Assembly (NCBI GenBank): GCA_905234495.1
Contig: CAJOHE010000011.1
Coordinates: forward strand, 1-60,782
Reading direction: 5' to 3'
Source of the DNA: an uncultured Eubacterium sp.
GTDB lineage: Bacteria; Bacillota; Clostridia; Oscillospirales; Acutalibacteraceae
DNA: 60,782 bases
Under the pieces are notes generated by a model. That model saw only the letters and a program-made list of their open reading frames with translations, was not told the origin of the DNA and did no database searches. This document shows, piece after piece, positions 46,707-54,310 of the stretch. Position 1 is the stretch's first letter. The number at the start of each line of letters is the position of its first letter. Both the position numbers and the translations under genes were made by a program.

Positions 46707-48008
46707 ATGGAAAATTCAAAAGCGCTTGACAGACTCAAAGCTCTTTTTGACGACGGCGGTTTCACCGAGATTGACGGCTATTCAAAATCTGCCGACGGTG
46801 AGGCTGAGGCTGTTGCCGGCTTTGGATATATCAACGGAAGAGGCGTGTACGCTTTTTCCCAGGACGTAAGCGTTAACTGCGGCGCGTTCAGCGTTTCGCA
46901 GTGCAGAAAGATAAATAAGATATACGACCTTGCGATAAAGACAGGCTGTCCTGTTGTCGGCATCTACGATTCAAACGGCGTTAAGCTTACAGAGGGCTTT
47001 GAGGTACTGAATGCCTACGGCGAGATTGTCAAGGCTTCCGCGGCTATGAGCGGCGTATGTCCCCAGATTTCCGTTATCGCGGGTTCCTGCCTCGGCACGT
47101 CAGCTCTTATTGCAAATCTTGCAGACGTTGTAGTTGCGGTCAGGGACGCTGATTTCTACGTATCGGTTCCGAGTGAGGTTACCGCTGAGCAGTCCGCAAA
47201 AGAGGGTACGGTTGATATTCTCTGCGATGATTTCGGCAAGGCGTGTGAAGAGGTGAAAAACGTTCTTGACCTTCTTCCTTCAAATAATCTCGACGTCGTT
47301 CCTTCCTTTGATTCTCAGAACTCACAGAAGGCTGTTGATAACAAGGACGCTCTTTCGCTTATAAAATCAATCGCGGACGATGGCACCGTTGCAGAACTTA
47401 AAAGCGAATATGCAGCCAACTGCAACACGGCTCTTGCCACATTCAACGGCGCTACGGTCGGCTTCGTTGCATTTGACGGCGGCGCACTCTGTCCTGCCTG
47501 CGCTTATAAGGCAGAGGCTATGGTTAAGCTCTGCGACGCTTATTCAATTCCGATTATCACAGTCGCAAATGCTGACGGCTTAATCCGCGAAAAAGAGAAT
47601 CAGATGCTCACGGCTCTTACCAAGCTGACAAGCGCTTACGCATCGGCTACGACCGCTAAGATTTCCGTTATCACGGGAACGTCTGTCGGCAGCGCATATA
47701 TTGCTCTTGCGGGCAAAGGCGCAAATGCCGACTACACAATCGCGTGGGACAGCGCGGTCGCATCTCCGCTTGACGCTGACGCCGCAGTTGCATTTTTCTA
47801 CAACGACCGCCTTGCAAACGGCGAGGACAGGGAAGAGCTCAAAAAGGAATATGAGGCTTCTCTTGCATCGCCTTATACGGCTGCTGCCTGCGGCGCGGTT
47901 GACGATATATGCACGCCTGATAAGACTGCCGAAAAGCTTGCGGCGGCTCTTGATATGCTCGAGGGTAAAAGAGAAAACACATTACCGCGTAAACACTCGG
48001 TTAAATAA
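46707..48008 (+). CDS. Carboxyltransferase subunit (MmdA/12S-like, divergent), 433 aa
   Basis: Crotonase-fold carboxyltransferase. Recognisable family pattern: GFGYINGRGVYAFSQD, then IGIYDS-type (VVGIYDSNG), then SGVCPQISVIAGSCLGTSAL, and a second half with GGALCPACAYKAEAMVKLCDAYSIPIITVAN. Compared with methylmalonyl-CoA decarboxylase alpha or transcarboxylase 12S (about 510 aa) it is shorter, and glycine-rich oxyanion-hole motifs are altered (SNG for SGG, GSCLG for GPCAGG). Substrate therefore uncertain. ATG 46707 has AAGGGGGA at 8 nt. First of three genes with biotin carrier and OadA-like protein. Confidence 0.8.
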   Translation: MENSKALDRLKALFDDGGFTEIDGYSKSADGEAEAVAGFGYINGRGVYAFSQDVSVNCGAFSVSQCRKINKIYDLAIKTGCPVVGIYDSNGVKLTEGFEVLNAYGEIVKASAAMSGVCPQISVIAGSCLGTSALIANLADVVVAVRDADFYVSVPSEVTAEQSAKEGTVDILCDDFGKACEEVKNVLDLLPSNNLDVVPSFDSQNSQKAVDNKDALSLIKSIADDGTVAELKSEYAANCNTALATFNGATVGFVAFDGGALCPACAYKAEAMVKLCDAYSIPIITVANADGLIREKENQMLTALTKLTSAYASATTAKISVITGTSVGSAYIALAGKGANADYTIAWDSAVASPLDADAAVAFFYNDRLANGEDREELKKEYEASLASPYTAAACGAVDDICTPDKTAEKLAAALDMLEGKRENTLPRKHSVK

Positions 48009-48022
48009 TGGAGGACAAATAA

Positions 48023-48382
48023 ATGAAAAACTATGTTATCACAGTAAACGGTACGCCTTACAATGTAACAGTTGAAGAGAGCGACGCATCGGCAGCACCC
48101 GTACAGTCAGCACCCGCTGCACCTGCCGCAGCTCCTCTCGCGCCGAAGCCCGCAGCAAGCGGCGCAGGCAGCGTTAAGGTTGAGGCGCCCATGCCCGGAA
48201 ACATTCTTGACATAAAGGTTTCCGTTGGCGATTCCGTTACAAACGGCCAGGTGCTCTGCATCCTTGAGGCTATGAAGATGGAAAACGATATCGTTGCCCC
48301 GTCAGACGGAACAGTTGCATCGGTTGAGGTGAACAAGGGCGACACCGTTGAAGCAGGTATGGTTATTATCACACTTAGTTAG
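48023..48382 (+). CDS. Biotin carboxyl carrier protein, 119 aa
   Basis: Ala/Pro-rich linker (about 25-50) followed by a biotinyl domain with EAMKMEND, the biotinylated lysine being Lys85. In transcarboxylases and decarboxylases this 1.3S-type protein carries CO2 between the two carboxyltransferases. GGAGG upstream of ATG 48023; 14 nt after the previous gene and 26 nt before the next. Confidence 0.94.
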   Translation: MKNYVITVNGTPYNVTVEESDASAAPVQSAPAAPAAAPLAPKPAASGAGSVKVEAPMPGNILDIKVSVGDSVTNGQVLCILEAMKMENDIVAPSDGTVASVEVNKGDTVEAGMVIITLS

Positions 48383-48408
48383 GCACCAACTTATAAGAGG
48401 TTAATTAA

Positions 48409-49806
48409 ATGGCAAAAATTGGTATTACTGAAACAGTCCTTCGTGACGCGCATCAGTCGCTTCTTGCAACGAGAATGAGAACTGACGAATTTGAAGGCAT
48501 ACTTGAAAAGATGGACAAAATCGGCTACCACTCGCTTGAGTGCTGGGGCGGTGCGACCTTTGATTCCTGCCTTCGTTTTCTCGACGAGGACCCGTGGGAC
48601 AGACTTCGCCTCATCCGTGAGAAATGTCCGAACACAAAGCTTCAGATGCTCTTCAGAGGTCAGAATATGCTCGGCTACCGTCATTATTCCGACGAGGTTG
48701 TTGACTATTTTGTAAAGAAAAGCATCGACAACGGTATTGATATTCTCAGAATATTTGACGCGCTCAACGACGTGAGAAACCTGCAGACTGCAATCAACGC
48801 CGCAAAGAAATACGGCGGCCACGTTCAGGCGGCAATTTCCTATACGACGGGACCTGTCTTTGACAACGATTATTTCTGCAACTACGCAAAGCAGCTTGAA
48901 AGCGCGGGCGCGGATTCTATCTGTATCAAAGATATGGCGGGACTTCTCACACCGTACGGAACCTATGACCTTGTAAAGGCGCTCAAGGAAACGGTTAGCA
49001 TTCCCGTTCAGCTTCATTCCCACTACACGTCGGGACTTGCTTCAATGGTTCATATTAAGGGCGTTGAGGCGGGTGTAGATATCCTCGACACCGCAATAAG
49101 TCCTCTTGCTATGGGAACGTCACATCCCGCGACGGAATCAATCGTTGCGGCGTTCAAGGATACGGAATACGACACGGGACTTGACATCAGAGCTCTCACC
49201 GAAATCCGCAATTTCTTCAATCCGCTTCGCGAGAAGTATATCGAGGAAGGACTTCTTGACCCGAAGATGCTCGGCGTTGATGCAAACACTCTTCTTTATC
49301 AGGTTCCCGGCGGTATGCTTTCAAACCTTGTATCGCAACTCAAGCAGGCGGGCAAAGCCGATAAGCTTGAAGAGGTACTCAACGAGGTTCCGCGAGTTAG
49401 AGAGGATGCGGGCTATCCGCCCCTCGTTACCCCGACTTCCCAGATTGTCGGCACTCAGGCTGTTTTCAATATTATTATGGGCGAGCGCTACAAGATGGTT
49501 ACAAAGGAATTCAGGGATATGGTTTGCGGCAAGTACGGCAAAACGCCCTGTGATATTGACCCCGAGTTTGTAAAGAAGATTGCCGGCGATGAAGATGTTA
49601 TCACTTGCAGACCGGCCGACCTTATTAGTGACACCATTCAGTCGTACAAGGACGAGATTAAAGAATTCTATGAGCAGGAAGAGGACGTTCTTTCATACGC
49701 TCAGTTCGGTCCTGTTGCCGTCAAGTTTTTTGAAAAAAGGCGCGACAGGAAATATAACCTCGACGGCAAGCACGACGATATGGAAAACAAAATTCACGCA
49801 GTATAA
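48409..49806 (+). CDS. OadA/PycB-like pyruvate-oxaloacetate carboxyltransferase subunit, 465 aa
   Basis: TIM-barrel carboxyltransferase of the HMG-CoA lyase-like family with metal-binding start TETVLRDAHQSLLATRMR, the biotin-carboxylated lysine region CIKDMAGLL, metal ligands in LHSHYTSG, and a conserved C-terminal part (PPLVTPTSQIVGTQAV). Corresponds to oxaloacetate decarboxylase alpha or transcarboxylase 5S but without its own biotinyl domain, which is encoded by the separate upstream gene. No membrane subunit (OadB/OadG) is adjacent. Followed by a terminator. Confidence 0.92.
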   Translation: MAKIGITETVLRDAHQSLLATRMRTDEFEGILEKMDKIGYHSLECWGGATFDSCLRFLDEDPWDRLRLIREKCPNTKLQMLFRGQNMLGYRHYSDEVVDYFVKKSIDNGIDILRIFDALNDVRNLQTAINAAKKYGGHVQAAISYTTGPVFDNDYFCNYAKQLESAGADSICIKDMAGLLTPYGTYDLVKALKETVSIPVQLHSHYTSGLASMVHIKGVEAGVDILDTAISPLAMGTSHPATESIVAAFKDTEYDTGLDIRALTEIRNFFNPLREKYIEEGLLDPKMLGVDANTLLYQVPGGMLSNLVSQLKQAGKADKLEEVLNEVPRVREDAGYPPLVTPTSQIVGTQAVFNIIMGERYKMVTKEFRDMVCGKYGKTPCDIDPEFVKKIAGDEDVITCRPADLISDTIQSYKDEIKEFYEQEEDVLSYAQFGPVAVKFFEKRRDRKYNLDGKHDDMENKIHAV

Positions 49807-49813
49807 AACAAAA

Positions 49814-49848
49814 ACAGGATTACACGGTTTCGTGTAATCCTGTTTTTT
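49814..49848. terminator. Bidirectional terminator between the biotin operon and 6S RNA
   Basis: ACAGGATTACACG pairs with CGTGTAATCCTGT around GTTT. T-runs lie on the right, and also on the left when read on the minus strand. Confidence 0.8.
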
Positions 49849-49849
49849 A

Positions 49850-49995
49850 TAAAAATCCGCCCAGCCGCCACAGCCGATGATAACCTGCTTCCTACGCAGG
49901 TGGGTTTCGCTTCGCGTGCTTTGTGCTCCCAGCGTCCCTGAAAAGGGGAGGTCTGCATTCCCACAGGCGAAAGTCAAATCCCTTAAATTACTTGT
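49850..49995 (-). ncRNA. ssrS: 6S RNA
   Basis: Read on the minus strand, the 3' part GGTTATCA-TCGG-CTGTGGCGGC closely parallels the 3' part of E. coli 6S RNA (GGTTACAGCCTGCGGCGGC). It is preceded by hairpin ACCTGC-GTAGGAA-GCAGGT. The central GACCTCCCC ... GGGAG region and the GCACAAAGCACGC-like arm fit the 6S open-complex mimic. TTTCGCC near the 5' end pairs with GGCGGA near the 3' end as closing stem. 6S binds housekeeping RNA polymerase and mutes it in slow growth. Ends are approximate. A TATAAC hexamer at 50000-50005 (minus) could be its -10, but no good -35 was found. Confidence 0.75.
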
Positions 49996-50048
49996 TCGGG
50001 TTATAATGGCATGTGGTTGTCGAGAAGGGCAGACATTATGCGTAATAT

Positions 50049-50384
50049 TTACTGTTCCTGCTGCTGAGGGTCATAGTACTCAACGTCGTACTTTTCCTCA
50101 ATCCTCGCCATAAGAATATCAGATACCTGCTCGTATTCAAGCTCGTCCTCAATTTCAACGAGGTATTCGTTGCCGTCGTCGTCAGACTCAACCTTGAGGG
50201 TGATGACCTCATAGTCGCCGTCAACGATTTCTTCGTCCGTCTCGTAGTAGCGGGTGACTGCTACATAAACGTCCTCATCGGTTTCATATCTTTCGAGAAG
50301 CTCAAATAATATCTCGTTGCCGTCGTCGTCCGACACGCTGATAATATCGGGCTCGTAGAATTCTTCATTTTCAAATTCTGCCAT
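50049..50384 (-). CDS. DUF1292 (YrzB-like) acidic protein, 111 aa
   Basis: Highly acidic small protein with two D-DDGNE-x-x-F/L-x-x-L type segments (SVSDDDGNEILFELLERY and VESDDDGNEYLVEIED), the hallmark of DUF1292. Role unknown. I use ATG 50384 (MAEFENEEF), with AAAGGA 9 nt upstream, because the longer frame to 50447 runs through a promoter (CGTCAA/ATTATA, 50418-50447 on the plus strand). 6S RNA lies directly downstream. Confidence 0.85.
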   Translation of the reverse strand: MAEFENEEFYEPDIISVSDDDGNEILFELLERYETDEDVYVAVTRYYETDEEIVDGDYEVITLKVESDDDGNEYLVEIEDELEYEQVSDILMARIEEKYDVEYYDPQQQEQ

Positions 50385-50417
50385 TGCTTTCATCCTTTCA
50401 AGTGCGCTAACACATCT

Positions 50418-50447
50418 ATTATAATATATTGCAAGGCGTTTCGTCAA
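50418..50447 (-). promoter_or_regulatory. Sigma-A promoter for the DUF1292 gene
   Basis: Minus strand TTGACG (50442-50447), 18-nt spacer, TATAAT (50418-50423); divergent from the promoter at 50516. Confidence 0.65.
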
Positions 50448-50515
50448 TAGTTTTAAATGAAAATGGTCACTTGTTCAAAATGTATAAAAAATCATAAAAA
50501 TGTTGAAAAAAACTA

Positions 50516-50544
50516 TTGACAAATACCAAAGGTTGTGCTACTAT
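50516..50544 (+). promoter_or_regulatory. Strong sigma-A promoter for the long structured RNA
   Basis: Perfect TTGACA (50516-50521), 17-nt spacer, TACTAT (50539-50544). Predicted start near 50551. Confidence 0.8.
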
Positions 50545-50550
50545 GTAGTT

Positions 50551-51087
50551 GAACAAAGGAGGAAGCCTTTAGGATGTAGTTGAAGGATTGTTCAAAATAA
50601 TTTAATAGGAGGCTTGTCTATGGAACCAACAAAGACAAGCACCTGCATGTAAAATCCAATAATATAACGGAAAAACGCGTGCCGGCAGATTGATTAATAA
50701 AATCAACGGGTACATTAATGAAATAAGAAAGTAAGTTATTGAGTCGGATTGGTAAATTTTACATCAGGTGCAAAAACAACTGAATAAATTTACATATAAT
50801 TAATTTCGATTATCGCCGACCAATAATCTGTGACATAAAAAGTCACACAATAAAATACATTTGAGGTATGGACCAATGAGATAAGTAGTTAAAACTACGA
50901 CAATATAATAATTCACGAATGGATGTGATTTCTATGAAAAACAGAAAATCATTCAACATCAAAGAAATTATTATGTAGAGAGGTCAGTCCAATGTACTAA
51001 TCAATAACAACTGAATAACGTTTAAACTTATATCAGTTAATAAGTAAAAAATAACGACTCTCGGTAGAAATACCGAGAGTTTTTTTG
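50551..51087 (+). ncRNA. Long structured non-coding RNA, about 540 nt, class unknown
   Basis: Between a near-consensus promoter and a perfect terminator there is no ORF above about 14 codons, while base-pairing is dense. TTGAACA (50549-50555) pairs with TGTTCAA (50589-50595). A long-range helix joins GCACCTG-c-ATGTAAAA (50639-50654) to TTTTACATCAGGTGC (50757-50771), 15 pairs with one bulge, extendable by CCAAT/ATTGG. Local hairpins are TTGATT/AATCAA (50690-50706), TGTGAC/GTCACA (50829-50847), GTAGTT/AACTAC (50885-50898) and AACTGA/TCAGTT (51009-51038). GC content is well below the flanks. Size and style recall large bacterial RNAs such as ROOL or OLE, but I cannot assign a class from memory. 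It could also be a long leader of uxaB read through the terminator, though uxaB has its own promoter. Confidence 0.7.
51057..51087 (+). terminator. Terminator of the long structured RNA
   Basis: ACTCTCGGTA pairs perfectly with TACCGAGAGT around a GAAA loop, then seven Ts. Confidence 0.92.
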
Positions 51088-51136
51088 TGCCGGAATACGC
51101 TCTTTCTTTATTTATATTTATTTTACAATATTTATC

Positions 51137-51165
51137 TTGCAACCGCCTGTCAACTGTAATATAAT
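51137..51165 (+). promoter_or_regulatory. Sigma-A promoter for uxaB-uxaA
   Basis: TTGCAA (51137-51142), 17-nt spacer, TATAAT (51160-51165). No operator palindrome for a uronate repressor was recognised. Confidence 0.65.
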
Positions 51166-51195
51166 TATATCAAAGAAAAACAAAGAGGTGGCAGT

Positions 51196-52548
51196 ATGAA
51201 CGATGTAAAAATTCTTCAGATAGGCGAAGGTAATTTTATCAGAGCCTTCTTTGATTATTATATTCAGCTTTCAAACGAGTTTTACGGCTATTACGGCAGT
51301 ATTGTTATGTGCCAGCCGAGGACTAATACAAAGGTTATCGACGCGCTCAAAGCCCAGAACAATGAGTTCGACGTTATCGTAAGGGGCAAGCTTGAAGGAA
51401 TTCTCATTGACGCAAGAAAGAGAGTTACCTCTATTGCAAACTGCTATGATACCGTTTCCGAGTGGGATAAGGTTGTTGAAACGGCTTGTCTTGACACGCT
51501 TGAGATTATCGTTTCAAACACGACCGAAGCGGGCATTGAGTACGTTGCTACGGATAAGATGGAAGACGCGCCGATGGTGTCGTACCCTGCAAAGCTCACG
51601 ACTCTTCTTTACGAGAGATTCAAGAAGGGAAAGAGCGGCGTTGTTATTCTTCCTCTCGAGCTTATAGAAACAAATGCCGAAACGCTTAAAATCTATGTTT
51701 TAAAGCACGCAATCAGATGGGGACTTGACGACGATTTTATCGAGTACATCTATAACGAGTGTTCCTTCTGCAATACGCTTGTAGACAGGATTGTAACCGG
51801 TCATATCGACGGCGACAAGGACCCGTGTTCGGTTTACTGCGAGCCCTATTACAGCTTTGTCATTCAGGGCGACGAGAGATGCAAAAAGGCGTTCCCGTAC
51901 GTTGAGGGAATGAATATTATCTTTACTGACGACACAAAGCCCTATATGGATTCAAAGGTAAGAATCCTCAACGGACTTCACACGATGATGGTTCACGCTG
52001 CATATATCCACGGCTTTGATATTGTAAGAGACGTTATTATGAATGCAGAATACAGCGATATTGCTCACAACTGCCTTGAAGAGGAAATCCTTCCGACAGT
52101 TCTTCTTGCGGACGACGTTAAGAGAAGATTTGCAAATTCCGTTATCGAGAGATTTGAGAACCCGTATATCGACCACAAGCTTCTTGATATCGCGCTCAAC
52201 AGTATTTCAAAGTACCAGGCGCGCTGTATGTCAACGGTTCTCGACTATTATCAGCTTTACTCAAAGCAGCCGCTTTATATGTCAAAGGCGCTTGCGTATC
52301 TCATCCGCTTCTACAGAGGCGAGTTTAAAGACGGCAAGTACATCGGCACGAGAATCAAAAACGGCAAGCCCGAGGAATATGAAATCAGGGATTCAAAGCA
52401 GGTGCTTGAAGCATTTGAAAAAGCGTACAAGACCGATAATCCCGTTAAGGCAATAATGTCAGATTCGTCAATCTGGGAAATTGATATGTCCAAGCTTGAC
52501 GGCTTTTATGAGCAGGTTAAGGAATTCTACGATAAGATTGAGATATAA
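51196..52548 (+). CDS. uxaB: Tagaturonate reductase (mannitol dehydrogenase family), 450 aa
   Basis: NADH-dependent reduction of tagaturonate to altronate in galacturonate catabolism. The N-terminal Rossmann motif is ILQIGEGNFIRAF. The second domain carries the polyol dehydrogenase signature K-x-R-I-L-N-G-L-H-T (near residue 255) with the catalytic lysine. The pairing with uxaA directly downstream (TAATG overlap) supports tagaturonate over mannitol or fructuronate as substrate. GAGGTG precedes ATG 51196. Confidence 0.88.
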   Translation: MNDVKILQIGEGNFIRAFFDYYIQLSNEFYGYYGSIVMCQPRTNTKVIDALKAQNNEFDVIVRGKLEGILIDARKRVTSIANCYDTVSEWDKVVETACLDTLEIIVSNTTEAGIEYVATDKMEDAPMVSYPAKLTTLLYERFKKGKSGVVILPLELIETNAETLKIYVLKHAIRWGLDDDFIEYIYNECSFCNTLVDRIVTGHIDGDKDPCSVYCEPYYSFVIQGDERCKKAFPYVEGMNIIFTDDTKPYMDSKVRILNGLHTMMVHAAYIHGFDIVRDVIMNAEYSDIAHNCLEEEILPTVLLADDVKRRFANSVIERFENPYIDHKLLDIALNSISKYQARCMSTVLDYYQLYSKQPLYMSKALAYLIRFYRGEFKDGKYIGTRIKNGKPEEYEIRDSKQVLEAFEKAYKTDNPVKAIMSDSSIWEIDMSKLDGFYEQVKEFYDKIEI

Positions 52549-54017
52549 TGAACAAGCTTTTTATTATTGACAGAAAAGACAACGTAGCAGTTGCGCTTGA
52601 AGCGCTTAAAAAGGGATATACCGAACAGGGTATATCCCTTATTGACGATGTGCCCTGCGCCCACAAGGTTGCGCTTTGCGATATGAAAGAGGGCGACACC
52701 GTTATTAAATACGGCTGCCCGATAGGTCATCTGACGCGCGACGTTAGAGCAGGCGAGCATATACACGAACACAATCTGAAAACGAATCTTTCGGGTGAGC
52801 TTGAATACAGCTTTTGCGGCGATACGACCTATAAGGCTGAAAAGCCCTCGCTGACCTTCAACGGCTATTTGAGAGAGGATGGCAGAGCAGGCACGCGAAA
52901 TGAGATATGGATTATCTCAACAGTCGGCTGTGTTAACAAGACTGTCGAGCTTCTTGCGGAAAATGCCGGAAAGAAAAGCTATCCCGACTGCGATGGCGTT
53001 TTCGGTTATACTCATCCCTTCGGCTGCAGCCAGATGGGTGATGACCAGGAAAATACGAGAAAGATTATTGCCTCGCTCGTAAATCATCCGAACGCGGGCG
53101 GCGTTCTTGTGGTTTCCCTCGGATGCGAAAATTCGAACGCTGAAATCATTAAAAGCTATATCGCCGACTATGATGAAAACCGCGTGAAATTCCTCGTTAC
53201 TCAGGACTGCGAAGACGAGCTTGAGGAAGGCGCAAGGCTCATTGACGAGCTTTATGAATATGCCTCAAAAGCTGATCGAACCGAGCTTCCCATAAGTCTT
53301 CTTTCAGTCGGCTTGAAGTGCGGCGGTTCGGACGCATTCAGCGGTATAACTGCAAATCCTCTTTGCGGCGTTGTAACGGATAAGCTGACCGCTCAGGGTT
53401 CGGGATTTATCCTTTCCGAGGTTCCCGAGATGTTCGGCGCGGAAACCCTTCTTTTTGAACGTTCTGAAAACAGGACCGTCTTTGATAAAGCAGTAGGACT
53501 TATAAACGGCTACAAGAGTTACTTTGCCTCTCACGGTCAGGAATGCTACGAGAATCCTTCGCCCGGAAATCACGAGGGCGGAATCACAACCCTTGAGGAA
53601 AAGTCCCTCGGCTGTATTAAAAAGGGCGGTAACGCGGTTATTACCGACGTACTCGGTTACGGTGACGCCGTAAGCAAAGCAGGCCTCTCACTTCTGAGCG
53701 GTCCCGGCAACGACATAGTTGCTATAACAAATCTTACCGCCGCGGGCGCAACTCTTATTCTTTTCACAACGGGCAGGGGAACGCCCCTTGGCGCGCCTGT
53801 TCCGACTGTCAAGATTTCGTCAAACACTGCTCTTTCAGAAAAGAAAAGCGGCTGGATTGATTTTGACGCGGGCGCAGTTATCGGCGGCGCAGACATTGAT
53901 AGTCTCGGCGATGAACTCATCAGCCTGATAATTGACATAGCTTCGGGAAAGAATACTAAAAACGAGCTTGGCGGCTACCGTCAGATTTCAATTTTCAAAG
54001 ACGGGGTTATTATGTAG
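52548..54017 (+). CDS. uxaA: Altronate dehydratase, 489 aa
   Basis: Removes water from altronate to give 2-keto-3-deoxygluconate. An N-terminal SAF-like domain (about 1-75) carries CPIGHLTRDVRAGEHIHEHN. The large C-terminal part begins with GYLREDGRAGTRNEIWIIST and contains FGCSQMGDD, LKCGGSDAFSGITANP and TTGRGTPLGAPVPT, all typical of the UxaA/GarD family. Both domains are in one chain, as in E. coli UxaA. uxaC, kdgK and kdgA are not in the window. Confidence 0.92.
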   Translation: MNKLFIIDRKDNVAVALEALKKGYTEQGISLIDDVPCAHKVALCDMKEGDTVIKYGCPIGHLTRDVRAGEHIHEHNLKTNLSGELEYSFCGDTTYKAEKPSLTFNGYLREDGRAGTRNEIWIISTVGCVNKTVELLAENAGKKSYPDCDGVFGYTHPFGCSQMGDDQENTRKIIASLVNHPNAGGVLVVSLGCENSNAEIIKSYIADYDENRVKFLVTQDCEDELEEGARLIDELYEYASKADRTELPISLLSVGLKCGGSDAFSGITANPLCGVVTDKLTAQGSGFILSEVPEMFGAETLLFERSENRTVFDKAVGLINGYKSYFASHGQECYENPSPGNHEGGITTLEEKSLGCIKKGGNAVITDVLGYGDAVSKAGLSLLSGPGNDIVAITNLTAAGATLILFTTGRGTPLGAPVPTVKISSNTALSEKKSGWIDFDAGAVIGGADIDSLGDELISLIIDIASGKNTKNELGGYRQISIFKDGVIM

Positions 54018-54019
54018 GC

Positions 54020-54048
54020 TTGACTTTTATCGAATAATTTGATAATAT
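54020..54048 (+). promoter_or_regulatory. Sigma-A promoter for the T-box-valS transcript
   Basis: TTGACT (54020-54025), 17-nt spacer, TAATAT (54043-54048). Confidence 0.75.
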
Positions 54049-54059
54049 ATTTTCAATAT

Positions 54060-54290
54060 TTAACGGCTGAGAAAAAGAGGAGTAATCCGCAAAGCCTTTT
54101 CAGAGAGTATTCGGTCGGTGCAAGAATACAGGGCAAACGGACGAAGGTAGCTTTTGAGCCGACGGGGTGAAACGGCAGTAGCCCCGCCCGTATATCTGCG
54201 TTAAAGATTTAAGCGGCACAGAAATGTGCAATTTGAGTGGTACCACGGAATTATTATGCTTTCGCCTCAAAACGGGCGGAAGCATTTTTT
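54060..54290 (+). promoter_or_regulatory. Valine T-box riboswitch with terminator
   Basis: Stem I contains AGTA on its 5' side (54081-54084) and GAAGGTAGC on its 3' side, where GTA is the likely specifier codon for tRNA-Val. The conserved T-box GAGTGGTACCACGG is at 54235-54248. The terminator stem ATGCTTTCGCC (54256-54266) with GGCGGAAGCAT (54275-54285) and a T-run follows. Uncharged tRNA-Val binding should favour the antiterminator and turn on valS. About 50 nt to the ATG. Confidence 0.92.
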
Positions 54291-54310
54291 ATTTAAAGGA
54301 GTTTTGACTT

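Noticed and set aside
48391..49023. 210-codon minus-strand ORF opposite the OadA-like gene
   Set aside because: Shadow; the plus-strand gene is clearly real and in an operon.
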